Positions 25,182 through 33,495 of a stretch of DNA of 64,000 bases are shown piece by piece. Each line of letters begins with the position of its first letter. Position 1 is the stretch's first letter. Made by a program: the position numbers and the translations under genes. Source of the stretch: Nocardioides albus (GTDB taxonomy: Bacteria > Actinomycetota > Actinomycetes > Propionibacteriales > Nocardioidaceae). The notes beneath the pieces were generated by a model. It did no database searches. It was not told where the DNA came from and saw only the letters and a list, made by a program, of their open reading frames with translations. The stretch is from assembly GCF_014648255.1 (NCBI RefSeq), contig NZ_BMQT01000003.1:1-64000 (forward strand). Direction: 5' to 3'.

Positions 25182-27011
25182 TCAGGAAGCCGACGCGCGG
25201 ATCAGCGTGCCGAGGTTCTCGACGAACGTCGAGGTGTTGATCAGCTGAGGCGGCTCGGCCGGCTGGTAAGGCGGCACCGCCGGCGGGTTGTTGGCCGGGT
25301 AGGGCGAGGTGTCGAAGGTGTCGCCGACGTGCTTGCTCATGTACGCCTTCCCGTCGTAGGGGTGCTTGGTCCCCGGACCGCGGAACGGGTTGGTGATCGC
25401 CTCGGCCGAGGAGAGCCAGTAGCCCTTCTCACCGAGATCGGTGATCACCTCCGCGACCTCGGCATCGTCGGGCCGGTCGACCTCGTGGGAGGTGTCACGC
25501 AGCAGCTCGAGCAGACCCAGGTCGTGCAGCGAGAAGAACGGCGGCAGGTCGTAGGACTCCCCCGGCGTCAGGGGTGAGCGGGCCACCAGGTCGGCGACCT
25601 CGGCATCGGAGAGCGCCCGCAGCCGGTCGTACTCGGAGCGCAGCCGCGCCTCGGGAACCGAGCGGCCGCCGGAGTAGTGGCTGAGCGTGTCGCGGTGGTC
25701 GTAGTCGTAGTAGTAGGCGCCGTTGACGATGTTCGAGCCGAACCGGTGCACGAACAGCGCCCGGTTGGTCCCGGGCTCGACGAACGTCGGGTGCGTACGG
25801 CTCGCGATCAGCGGGTTCTCCGCCTTCTGCTGATCGGTCAGCCGGCAGCTCGCCAGCCAGTCCAGCGCCGCCGGGACGCCGTCGAGGAATGAGCGGTCGC
25901 CGGTGAGCTGGAAGTAGGTGAACAACTGCTCGACGTTGGTCTGCGTGGTGTGGGTGGCCAGCGCACGCGGCTCGTAGGACCGGCCGGCGGCCACCGCGCC
26001 CGCCGGGCGTCCGTCCAGGTCCTCGGCGAGGTGCTGGAGGCCCCAGCCGGCCTGGGGTGCGGACTGCTGCATGCGACGTACGCACTCCATGGCCCGGCGC
26101 ACCGGCTCGACCAGGTCGTCGCGGCCGAGCGAGACGACGCACATCAGCATCAGCTTGATGTTCTCGCCGAGCACGTTGTCGTTGAAGGTGACGTGCTGGG
26201 TGTAGTCGCCGTCGACCATCCCGGGCTTGGCGTCTGCAGGGAGCCAGGACGGCCGCTTCTTCGGCCACGGCATCTCGGTCGTCGCCTTCGGGTCGACCGG
26301 CCACCGCTGCGGCCAGCCTCCGTCCCCGACTCCCCCGCTGATCTGGGCGTCGGTGATGAACGCGATCACCTTGTTCAGCGACCGCTTGAAGCCCCGGTCG
26401 CGCGGGTCGAGCAGGTGGAGACGCAGGATCAGCTGGGCGGCCGTCGAGGTGGCCGCGTCGTCGAAGGTGGAGTTGTCGTAGAGGTGCTGGAACTCCTCCA
26501 GGCGCCAGCCGTTGATCCCGATCGACTCGTACCAGCGCTTCAGCGACTTCGGGCCGGCGAAGTCGTGGATGTAGTTCCAGCCGCCCTCGGGGCGCTGGGC
26601 GCGGACGAGCGCCCGGCCGGTGCGACGAGCAGCGTCCAGGAACCGCTTCTCGCCCGTCGCGACGTACGAATCGAGCAGGGCGTGACCGACGGTCGGCGTG
26701 CCTGGGGGCTGGACCCAGCACATGGTGCGCCGGGCCTCCATCTCGCCCCACGTCAGCGACATGTCGGGGCGGTAGCTCCAGACGTAGGCGCCCTCGTAGG
26801 AGACTGTCTCGTCCATATACGACGCCGCGCGGAGCATCGCGTCGCGGACACCCTCGGCGGAGGTCGCCGTCGCGGCTGCGGCGGACGAGGTGAGGCCGGC
26901 GACGGTGAGGCCGCTCGCGGCACCGACGAGCGGGGCGGCCGTGGCTGCTTGGACGAGACGACGACGGCTCAGGGCCGAGCTCGGTGGGGACTTCTTCGCA
27001 GGTGAGTTCAT
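25182..27011 (-). CDS. Tat-exported pectate lyase, PL10-like
   Basis: 609 residues. Tat signal LSRRRLVQAATAAPLVGAASG with an Ala-rich hydrophobic stretch. The body is an (alpha/alpha)-toroid type lyase: GGWNYIHDF, GDGGWPQRWPV and DYTQHVTFNDNVLGENIKLML resemble the PL10 blocks GGWPQ and TFND with the catalytic-region residues. It should cleave polygalacturonate outside the cell. The start is set at the ATG at 27011; the open frame further upstream lacks a signal-like sequence. It is third in a leftward operon with a galactarate dehydratase and FadR regulator. Confidence 0.82.
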   Translation of the reverse strand: MNSPAKKSPPSSALSRRRLVQAATAAPLVGAASGLTVAGLTSSAAAATATSAEGVRDAMLRAASYMDETVSYEGAYVWSYRPDMSLTWGEMEARRTMCWVQPPGTPTVGHALLDSYVATGEKRFLDAARRTGRALVRAQRPEGGWNYIHDFAGPKSLKRWYESIGINGWRLEEFQHLYDNSTFDDAATSTAAQLILRLHLLDPRDRGFKRSLNKVIAFITDAQISGGVGDGGWPQRWPVDPKATTEMPWPKKRPSWLPADAKPGMVDGDYTQHVTFNDNVLGENIKLMLMCVVSLGRDDLVEPVRRAMECVRRMQQSAPQAGWGLQHLAEDLDGRPAGAVAAGRSYEPRALATHTTQTNVEQLFTYFQLTGDRSFLDGVPAALDWLASCRLTDQQKAENPLIASRTHPTFVEPGTNRALFVHRFGSNIVNGAYYYDYDHRDTLSHYSGGRSVPEARLRSEYDRLRALSDAEVADLVARSPLTPGESYDLPPFFSLHDLGLLELLRDTSHEVDRPDDAEVAEVITDLGEKGYWLSSAEAITNPFRGPGTKHPYDGKAYMSKHVGDTFDTSPYPANNPPAVPPYQPAEPPQLINTSTFVENLGTLIRASAS

Positions 27012-27090
27012 CCCTCCATCGTGACGAGGCTCACATGCCCGCCGCCAATACCGATTCCGACTCGCACGATGCCCGCGGGGGCACGGGAGA

Positions 27091-27774
27091 TCAGTGCTGC
27101 AGACGCCTGCGGGTGCCGCCCAGATGCACTCGCATCGCGGCCCGCGCGGTGTCGACATCACCGGAGAGGATCGCCGTCGCGACGTTCTCGTGCTCGCGCT
27201 GCACCCGCTCGACATGGAGGGTGTCGCTGGGCGAATAGGCGTCGCCGAGGCGGGTGCGCGGCAGCATGATCATCATCGGACCCAGCGAGTCCATCAGGTC
27301 GAGATAGAACCGGTTGCCGGTCGCGGCCGCGACCGCCCGATGGAAGGCGAAGTCGGCCTCCACCGCGCCGTCAGGACCGGCGGTCGCCAGTGCGGAGAGC
27401 GCCTCCTCGATCGAGCGCGAGCTCTGCTCGTCGAGGTGGGCGGCGGCCAGAGCCGCCGCCTCGCACTCCACGCCGAGGCGGAAGTCGACCATGTCGAGCA
27501 CGTCGTGCTGGGTGCGGATCGCAGAGGACTCCAGCGCGAACGGCGAGGGCTCCGGCACCGCCAGGACGAAGGATCCGCGCCCCTGGAATGTCTCGACCAG
27601 ACCCTCTGCACGCAGTCGGGTCACCGCCTCGCGCGCCACCGTCCGCGACACGCCGTAGGTGCCGACCAGGTCGGACTCCGAGGGCAGCTTCGCCCCCGGC
27701 GCGAGGTCCCCAGCCAGGATCTGGTCCTTGATCCCGGAGACGACGCGGTCGGCGAGCCCGGCGCTCATAGTCAT
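27091..27774 (-). CDS. GntR/FadR-family transcriptional regulator
   Basis: 227 residues. N-terminal GntR winged helix (GAKLPSESDLVGTYGVSRTVAREAVTRLRAEGLVETFQGRGSFV) and a C-terminal FCD effector domain with metal-type His residues (EADFAFHRAVAAATGN). Its start overlaps the stop of the dehydratase gene by 4 bp. It probably represses its own operon through the FadR-type palindrome at 28919-28929, with an acid sugar as inducer. Confidence 0.91.
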   Translation of the reverse strand: MTMSAGLADRVVSGIKDQILAGDLAPGAKLPSESDLVGTYGVSRTVAREAVTRLRAEGLVETFQGRGSFVLAVPEPSPFALESSAIRTQHDVLDMVDFRLGVECEAAALAAAHLDEQSSRSIEEALSALATAGPDGAVEADFAFHRAVAAATGNRFYLDLMDSLGPMMIMLPRTRLGDAYSPSDTLHVERVQREHENVATAILSGDVDTARAAMRVHLGGTRRRLQH

Positions 27775-28892
27775 GCGGTGAACTTAGCGCTCTCCACGGT
27801 CAGCTTGCGCATCTGGTCGCTGAGCGTGAAGCCGAGACCCGGGCGGTCCGGCACCCACATCTGGCCGTCGTGGATGTCGATGCGCTCCTCGAAGAGCGGG
27901 TTGAGCCACTCGAAGTGCTCGACCCACGGCTCGGTCGGGTAGGCCGCGGCCAGGTGCAGGTGGATCTCCATCGCGTAGTGGGGCGCGAGCGCCAGACCGG
28001 CGTGGGCGGCGAGGGTGGCGAACTTCAGGAACGGGGTGATCCCGCCGATGCGCGGCGCGTCGGGCTGCACGATGCCGCGGTAGCCGGCGTCGATCAGCGC
28101 CATGTGCTCGGGAACCGAGGTCAGCATCTCGCCGGTCGCGATCGGGGTGTCGAAGACGCGCGAGAGGTCGGCGTGGCCGACCGCGTCCCAGGCGTCGAGC
28201 GGCTCCTCGATCCAGATCAGGTCGAACTGCTCGAGCTCGCGGCACATCAGGCGGGCGCGGGCGCGGTCCCACTGCTGGTTGGCGTCGACCATGAGCGGGG
28301 TGTCACCGAGGTGCTCGCGGATCGCGGCGACCCGGCGCAGGTCCTCGGCCCAGTCGGGCTGGCCGACCTTGATCTTGATGCCGCCGATGCCGGCCTCGAG
28401 CGACGCGGTCGCCTTCTCCTTGATCTCCTCCACGCTCGCCTGGAGGAAGCCGCCGGAGGTGTTGTAGACCCGGCAGGAGTCGCGGTGGGCGCCGAGCAGC
28501 TTGGCCAGCGGCAGGCCGGCACGGTGCGCCTTGAGGTCGTAGAGCGCCACGTCGAGGGCGGCCACGGCCTGGGTCGCGACACCACTGCGACCGACGGAGG
28601 CCCCGGCCCACATCAGCGACTCGTAGATCTTGGCGATGTCGGAGGGGTCCTGGCCGATGGCGACCTGGGCGATCTCCTTGAGGTGGGCGTACTGCGCCGG
28701 GCCACCGGCCCGCTTGGAGTAGCTGAAGCCCATGCCCTCGAAGCCCTGCTCGGTGGTCACCTCGACGAAGAGCAGCACGGTCTCGGTGAGCGGCTTCTGC
28801 CGCCCGGTGAGCACCTTGGCGTCACTGACCGGGTTGTCGAGAGGGAGGACGACGTGGGAGAGGTTCAGTGACGTGATGCGGTCGGCGGCCAT
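27771..28892 (-). CDS. L-talarate/galactarate dehydratase-like enolase-superfamily enzyme
   Basis: 373 residues of the mandelate racemase subgroup. It carries GGIKIKVGQPDW (KxK), metal ligands in LMVDANQQWD, WIEEPLDAWD and ATGEMLTS, and the His/Asp dyad side QPDAPRIGGITPFLK with a late APHYAMEIHLHLA. This matches the talarate/galactarate dehydratase (TalrD/GalrD) group better than GudD. It dehydrates galactarate, the product of galacturonate oxidation, so it connects udh to kdgD. First gene of its operon. Confidence 0.84.
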   Translation of the reverse strand: MAADRITSLNLSHVVLPLDNPVSDAKVLTGRQKPLTETVLLFVEVTTEQGFEGMGFSYSKRAGGPAQYAHLKEIAQVAIGQDPSDIAKIYESLMWAGASVGRSGVATQAVAALDVALYDLKAHRAGLPLAKLLGAHRDSCRVYNTSGGFLQASVEEIKEKATASLEAGIGGIKIKVGQPDWAEDLRRVAAIREHLGDTPLMVDANQQWDRARARLMCRELEQFDLIWIEEPLDAWDAVGHADLSRVFDTPIATGEMLTSVPEHMALIDAGYRGIVQPDAPRIGGITPFLKFATLAAHAGLALAPHYAMEIHLHLAAAYPTEPWVEHFEWLNPLFEERIDIHDGQMWVPDRPGLGFTLSDQMRKLTVESAKFTA

Positions 28893-28918
28893 GGCGGGGT
28901 GCTCCTCGATGGGCTAAG

Positions 28919-28929
28919 TTGTATTACAA
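28919..28929. promoter_or_regulatory. FadR-type operator
   Basis: TTGTATTACAA is a perfect palindrome about its central base and fits the TNGT-N(0-3)-ACNA consensus of FadR/LldR-type GntR regulators. It lies in the 76-bp divergent promoter between the dehydratase and hydroxyacid oxidase genes. Confidence 0.65.
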
Positions 28930-28968
28930 GTTCAGAACTTATCCGATGAGTGACGAGGAGTCCAGAGG

Positions 28969-30201
28969 GTGCAGTATTCCCCGACCATCAGACAAGTCCC
29001 CCGATGGCGCGATCTCGCGCCCTTCCTGCAGCCGCGCCCGTTCCGCTGGCGAGCCGCCGACCGTCGACTGGCTCGTTGCCTCAGCGTCGACGACCTCGAG
29101 CGTGCAGCCCGAAGGCGGGTGCCGACGGCGGTCTGGGACTACGTCTACGGCGGCTCGGACGGAGAGCACGCGATGCACCGGAACCGGGAGACCTTCGACC
29201 GCGTGGAGCTGCGACCCACGGCCTTCGGCCAGGTGGCCGAGCCGGAGGTGCGTACGACGATCCTCGGGCGGCCGGCGGCGGCTCCCATCGTGCTGGCACC
29301 GACCGGCTACACCCGGCTCAGCCACCACACCGGCGAGCGGGCGGTCGCCGCGGCGGCGGCCGCGGCCGGGCTGCCCTACACGCTCTCGACGTACGCGACG
29401 ACGTCGATCACCGACGTCGCCGACGCGGCGCCGCAGGGACGCAACTGGTTCCAGGTCTACCTGATGAAGGACCGGGCGGTGACCCTGGACCACATCAACG
29501 AGGCGGCCTCGCAGGGGTATGAGGCGCTGATGCTGACCATCGACACGACCGTGACGGGGATGAAGCGCAAGGACAAGCTCAACGGGTTCGCGATCCCGCC
29601 CCAGCTGAGCCTGCGTACGTTCGCGGGCATGGCCCGCCACCCGGGCTGGGTCGCCAACATCCTGAGCACCGAGCCGCTGCGGTTCGCGACCTTCCCCGAG
29701 GGGTCGCACTACGGTCGCTGGGGCATGTCCAACGAGCTGCGCGAACAGGCGATCCGGCCCACTGACATCAGCTGGCTCAAGGAGCACTGGGACGGTCCGG
29801 TGGTGGTCAAAGGAGTGCTCTCGGTCGCGGACGCGGTCGCCTGTGTCGATGCCGGCGCCGACGCGTTGGTCCTCTCCAACCACGGCGGCCGCCAGCTCGA
29901 CCGCGCGCCGGTGCCGCTGGAGCTGCTGCCGGCGGTCGTCGACGCGGTGGGCTCTCGGACCGAGGTGTTCATCGACTCCGGCGTCCGCTCCGGCGGCGAC
30001 ATCGCCGCGGCGCTCGGGCTCGGTGCCCGAGGCGTGATGATCGGGCGCCCCTACCTCTACGGCCTGATGGTCGGTGGTCGACAGGGCGTCGACGCCACCT
30101 TGGGGCTGCTGGCCGAGGAGCTGCGGCGGGCGATGTGCCTGCTCGGCGCTCCCGACATCGCCTCTCTCGGCCCCGAGCACGTACGTCTGCGGTCGGCATG
30201 A
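28969..30201 (+). CDS. FMN-dependent alpha-hydroxyacid oxidase/dehydrogenase
   Basis: 410 residues, LldD/glycolate oxidase family. FMN and active-site elements: APTGYTRLSHHTGE, GRNWFQVYLMKDR with the substrate Tyr, TIDTTVTGMKRKD, VVKGVLS, and the catalytic SNHGGRQLDRAP followed by DSGVRSGGDIAAALGLGARGVMIGRPYLYGL. It oxidises an L-2-hydroxyacid such as L-lactate. GTG start. Its stop overlaps the next start (ATGA). It shares a control region with the FadR operon. Confidence 0.9.
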   Translation: MQYSPTIRQVPRWRDLAPFLQPRPFRWRAADRRLARCLSVDDLERAARRRVPTAVWDYVYGGSDGEHAMHRNRETFDRVELRPTAFGQVAEPEVRTTILGRPAAAPIVLAPTGYTRLSHHTGERAVAAAAAAAGLPYTLSTYATTSITDVADAAPQGRNWFQVYLMKDRAVTLDHINEAASQGYEALMLTIDTTVTGMKRKDKLNGFAIPPQLSLRTFAGMARHPGWVANILSTEPLRFATFPEGSHYGRWGMSNELREQAIRPTDISWLKEHWDGPVVVKGVLSVADAVACVDAGADALVLSNHGGRQLDRAPVPLELLPAVVDAVGSRTEVFIDSGVRSGGDIAAALGLGARGVMIGRPYLYGLMVGGRQGVDATLGLLAEELRRAMCLLGAPDIASLGPEHVRLRSA

Positions 30202-31598
30202 CCAGCCTCGTATCCAGCCTGCGCGCCGCCCTCGGCGAGAGCGCCGTGCTGACCGATCCGGCCGACATGGCGGCGTACGTCACCGACTGGACCGGCAGCT
30301 TCACCGGCACCGCCCTCGCGGTGGTGCGCCCGGCCTCGACCGAGCAGGTCGCGACCGTGGTCCGGCTGTGCGCGGCAGCGGGAGTCGGGGTCGTCCCGCA
30401 GGGCGGCAACACCGGCCTCGTCGGCGGCGGCGTACCGGATTCCGGCGGGGACCAGATCGTGCTCTCGCTCGGCCGGATGCGCCGGGTCCGGGAGGTCGAC
30501 CCGGTCGCCGACACGCTGGTGGCCGAGGCCGGCGCGGCCCTGGCCACCGTTCAGGATGCCGCCGCGGCCGCAGGGCGGCTCTTCCCGCTCTCGCTCGGCT
30601 CGGAGGGATCGTGCACCATCGGCGGCACGATCGCGACCAACGCCGGCGGCACCGCGGTCCTGCGGTACGGGATGATGCGCGAGCTGGTGCTGGGCCTGGA
30701 GGTCGTGCTCCCCGACGGCCGGGTCTGGGACGGGCTGCGGCCGCTGCGCAAGGACAACACCGGCTACGACCTCAAGCAGCTGTTCATCGGCTCCGAGGGC
30801 ACCCTCGGCGTCGTCACCGCAGCGGTGCTGCGGCTGCTGCCCGCGACACCGCGCCGGGCGACGGCGGTCGTGGCGCTCGAGTCGGTGGAGGCGGCGACGT
30901 CGCTCCTCCCCCTGATCCGCGAGCACGGCGGCGGCCAGCTGACCACCTGGGAGCTGCTCGGGCGCCAGGCCGTCGACCTGGTCCTCGCCCACCTGCCGGG
31001 CGTGCGCGACCCGTTCGCGGACCGGCACGAGTGGTACGGCCTCGTCGAGCTCGCCGGCACCTCCGCCGACGTCGACGAGCGGCTGGAGTCCGCTCTCGAA
31101 GCCGCCACCTCGCAGGGACTGCTCGTCGACGCCGTCGTTGCCGGCAGCCCCGCCCAGCGGGACTCGCTGTGGGCGCTCCGGGAAGGCGTCTCCGAGGCAC
31201 AGAAGAGCGAGGGCGCGACGCTCAAGCACGACGTCACGCTCCCCATCACCACCCTGTCCCGGTTCGTCGCCGACGTCGGCCCTCGGTTGCTGGAGGCGCT
31301 CCCGGGGCTGCGGCTGGTGACGTACGGCCACGTCGGGGATGGCAACCTGCACTACAACATCTCCGCCCCCGTAGGCTCCGACGCGGCGTTGAAGCGGGAC
31401 GCTCCTGCGCTGACCCGGATCGTCTACGACGCCGTCACCGCGCTCGGGGGCAGCATCTCTGCCGAGCACGGGATCGGTGCGCTCAAGCGGGATGCCGCGG
31501 CGGCGTACAAGTCGGGTGTCGAGGTCGACCTGCTGCGGGCGGTCAAGCAGGCGATCGACCCTGGTGGGGTCATGAACCCGCGCAAGGTGCTGGTTTGA
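30198..31598 (+). CDS. FAD-linked D-2-hydroxyacid dehydrogenase
   Basis: 466 residues, GlcD/DLD family of the vanillyl-alcohol oxidase fold. FAD-binding PCMH domain in the first half (GVGVVPQGGNTGLVGGGVP, FPLSLGSEGSCTIGGTIATNAGGTAVLRYG) and a FAD_oxidase_C domain with metal-type histidines (VTYGHVGDGNLHYNIS, SAEHGIGALKR). It uses D-lactate, D-2-hydroxyglutarate or a related acid. Coupled to the FMN oxidase, so the pair could handle both enantiomers of one substrate. Confidence 0.9.
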   Translation: MTSLVSSLRAALGESAVLTDPADMAAYVTDWTGSFTGTALAVVRPASTEQVATVVRLCAAAGVGVVPQGGNTGLVGGGVPDSGGDQIVLSLGRMRRVREVDPVADTLVAEAGAALATVQDAAAAAGRLFPLSLGSEGSCTIGGTIATNAGGTAVLRYGMMRELVLGLEVVLPDGRVWDGLRPLRKDNTGYDLKQLFIGSEGTLGVVTAAVLRLLPATPRRATAVVALESVEAATSLLPLIREHGGGQLTTWELLGRQAVDLVLAHLPGVRDPFADRHEWYGLVELAGTSADVDERLESALEAATSQGLLVDAVVAGSPAQRDSLWALREGVSEAQKSEGATLKHDVTLPITTLSRFVADVGPRLLEALPGLRLVTYGHVGDGNLHYNISAPVGSDAALKRDAPALTRIVYDAVTALGGSISAEHGIGALKRDAAAAYKSGVEVDLLRAVKQAIDPGGVMNPRKVLV

Positions 31599-31600
31599 TG

Positions 31601-31756
31601 CCGCTGGTCGAGCCGCCTCGCCCCGCTGGTCGAGCCGCCTCACCCCGCTGGTCGAGCCGCCTTACCCCGCTGGTCGAGCCGCCTCACCCCGCTGGCCGAG
31701 CCGCCTCACCCCGCTGGCCGAGCCGCCTCACCCCGCTGGCCGAGCCGCCTCACCCC
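31601..31756. repeat. 22-bp tandem array derived from the REP-like unit
   Basis: Seven copies of a 22-bp unit (ccgctggtcgagccgcctca plus cc), at 31603, 31625, 31647, 31669, 31691, 31713 and 31735, lead directly into a full REP unit at 31757. Three units read ggccgag instead of ggtcgag. The array begins 2 bp after the stop of the FAD dehydrogenase gene. Confidence 0.95.
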
Positions 31757-31806
31757 GCTGGTCGAGCCGCCGGAGCCGCTAGGCGGAGGCGTGTCGAGAC
31801 CAACAC
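31757..31806. repeat. REP-like palindromic unit
   Basis: Full copy of the 42-bp unit (31760-31801) plus the aacac tail, identical in this core to the copy at 11974-12015. It terminates the 22-bp array and is followed 56 bp later by copy B of the ~140-bp element. Confidence 0.9.
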
Positions 31807-31857
31807 GGTTGGTTCGGGAAACCTCGCTACGCGACTGTTTCTTCGTTTCAAGGTTCG

Positions 31858-31999
31858 CCGCCGACCCTTGATTGATTGTTTCTCGATCGGGTGCCGCCTC
31901 AAGGACGGGCCTTCGGCCCGCCGGCTTCGCCGGCCGCGTTCGCGGTCCTTGACCCGGCACCCGATCGAGAAAAGAATTTCGCCAGTATCGGGGCGGCGG
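31858..31999 (+). mobile_element. ~140-bp nested inverted-repeat element, copy B
   Basis: Best preserved copy. The termini are ccgccgaccc and tcggggcggcgg. An outer stem of 18 perfect base pairs (TTTCTCGATCGGGTGCCG at 31879-31896 with its complement at 31955-31972) encloses a second stem caaggac/gtccttg, which encloses three hairpins: cgggcc-ttc-ggcccg, ccggc-ttc-gccgg and ccgc-gttc-gcgg. The HNH gene begins about 108 bp downstream. Confidence 0.8.
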
Positions 32000-32107
32000 C
32001 GAGGGTGTGGCGCGGAGATCACGTTACATGTTCACCGACCGCATAATTCGGGGATGACCAGCACAAACAGGTAGACTCGGGGTGGTGTTGCGCATATAAT
32101 TGGCTGT

Positions 32108-33406
32108 ATGAACGAGACCATCGACCAACTCCTCACCGGGCCGCCCCTGGGCGCGTCCGAGAGTGAATTGGTCGACTGGATTTCTCGACTCGAAGAGGTC
32201 AAGTGCGTCGCCGAGGCGGTGCAGGCAGAAGCGGCGGTACGTCTCGAGGACGCTGTCCGCACCCGGCAGGCTGAGGCTGGGGTTCCTGCCCGCAAGCTCG
32301 GCGAAGGGGTCGCCTCCCAGGTCGCGTTGGCGCGACGGGTCTCACCCGTCAAGGGCACCAGTTTCCTTGGCCTGGCGAAGGTCTTGGTGGCAGAGATGCC
32401 CCACACGTACGCGTTGATGAGAGCAGGCCTGTTCTCGCAGTGGCAGGCCAGCATCCTCGCCCGCGAGACCGCCTGCCTCTCGGTCGAGGACCGTCGGGTC
32501 ATCGACTACCAGCTCTGCGCACTCGGTGACGACGGGCAGGCTCCGAAGGTCGTGGCCATGGGCCCACGGCAGCTCGAGAACGCCGCCAAGAAGCTCGCCA
32601 TCACCCTCGACCAAGAATCCGTCGTCAACCGAGCAGCAAACGCAGAGAAAGACCGCCGGGTCAGCGTCCGACCCGCACCGGACACCATGACCTGGCTCGG
32701 CGCACTGCTCCCCGTCAAGGACGGTGTCGCTGTTTATGCGGCACTCGACCAGGCCGCGAAGGCTGCGCAGGCGGCCGGTGATGAACGGACCCGGGGCCAG
32801 GTCATGGCCGACACCCTCATCGACCGAGTCACCGGACGCGCGGGCACCGAAGGCGTGAAGCCTCGGATCGAGGTCAAGATCGTGATGACCGCAGACTCCC
32901 TCACCAACGACAGCAACCAGCCCGCCATGATCGAGGGCTACGGCCCCGTCCCCGCAGGCTGGGCCCGCGAAGCACTCGCCGACGCCGAGGTCTTCGTCCG
33001 GAGACTGTTCACCGACCATGCCGGCCAGTTGGTCGCGATGGAGTCCCGCTCACGCAAGGCGCCCGACGGACTCGCGGAGTTCATCACCACCCGAGACGGC
33101 GGGATCTGCCGCACCGTCGGCTGCGACGCCCCGATCCGCAACGTCGACCACGTAGAACGCCACGCGGACGGCGGGAAGACCAGCGCGACGAACCTCCAAG
33201 GCTTGTGCGAGCGATGCAATCAAGCCAAGGAAGCCCTCGGCTGGCAAGCCAGGCCCGGACCAGACGGCAGCATCATCACCATCACGCCCACTGGTCATAC
33301 CTACGTCAGTCCACCACCCGAGACCTGGCGACCGGACCCACCGCCGCTGTCCCGAGCAGAGTTCACCCTGCGCGACGTACTCCTCGACCACCGCCGCGCC
33401 GCGTGA
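32108..33406 (+). CDS. DUF222/13E12-family HNH endonuclease-like protein
   Basis: 432 residues. DUF222 helical domain over about residues 20-300 and a C-terminal HNH domain: CRTVGCDAPIRNVDHVERHADGGKTSATNLQGLCERCNQAK (split across residues 331-372) with both zinc-type Cys pairs. The protein is clearly distant from the other HNH protein in the window (different N terminus and spacing), yet its upstream DNA has the same REP unit and ~140-bp element. No obvious Shine-Dalgarno. Confidence 0.9.
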   Translation: MNETIDQLLTGPPLGASESELVDWISRLEEVKCVAEAVQAEAAVRLEDAVRTRQAEAGVPARKLGEGVASQVALARRVSPVKGTSFLGLAKVLVAEMPHTYALMRAGLFSQWQASILARETACLSVEDRRVIDYQLCALGDDGQAPKVVAMGPRQLENAAKKLAITLDQESVVNRAANAEKDRRVSVRPAPDTMTWLGALLPVKDGVAVYAALDQAAKAAQAAGDERTRGQVMADTLIDRVTGRAGTEGVKPRIEVKIVMTADSLTNDSNQPAMIEGYGPVPAGWAREALADAEVFVRRLFTDHAGQLVAMESRSRKAPDGLAEFITTRDGGICRTVGCDAPIRNVDHVERHADGGKTSATNLQGLCERCNQAKEALGWQARPGPDGSIITITPTGHTYVSPPPETWRPDPPPLSRAEFTLRDVLLDHRRAA

Positions 33407-33495
33407 GAGGCGGAGGCAGCGCCTGCCGCGCACCGCAGCGATGGTCGACTCGTCGATGACCAGCAGGCTTCTACGCCGGTCAGACCCCTACTCGG

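Noticed and set aside
31601-31801. CRISPR-like regular repeats
   Set aside because: 22-bp units without spacers; they are half units of the REP-like palindrome.
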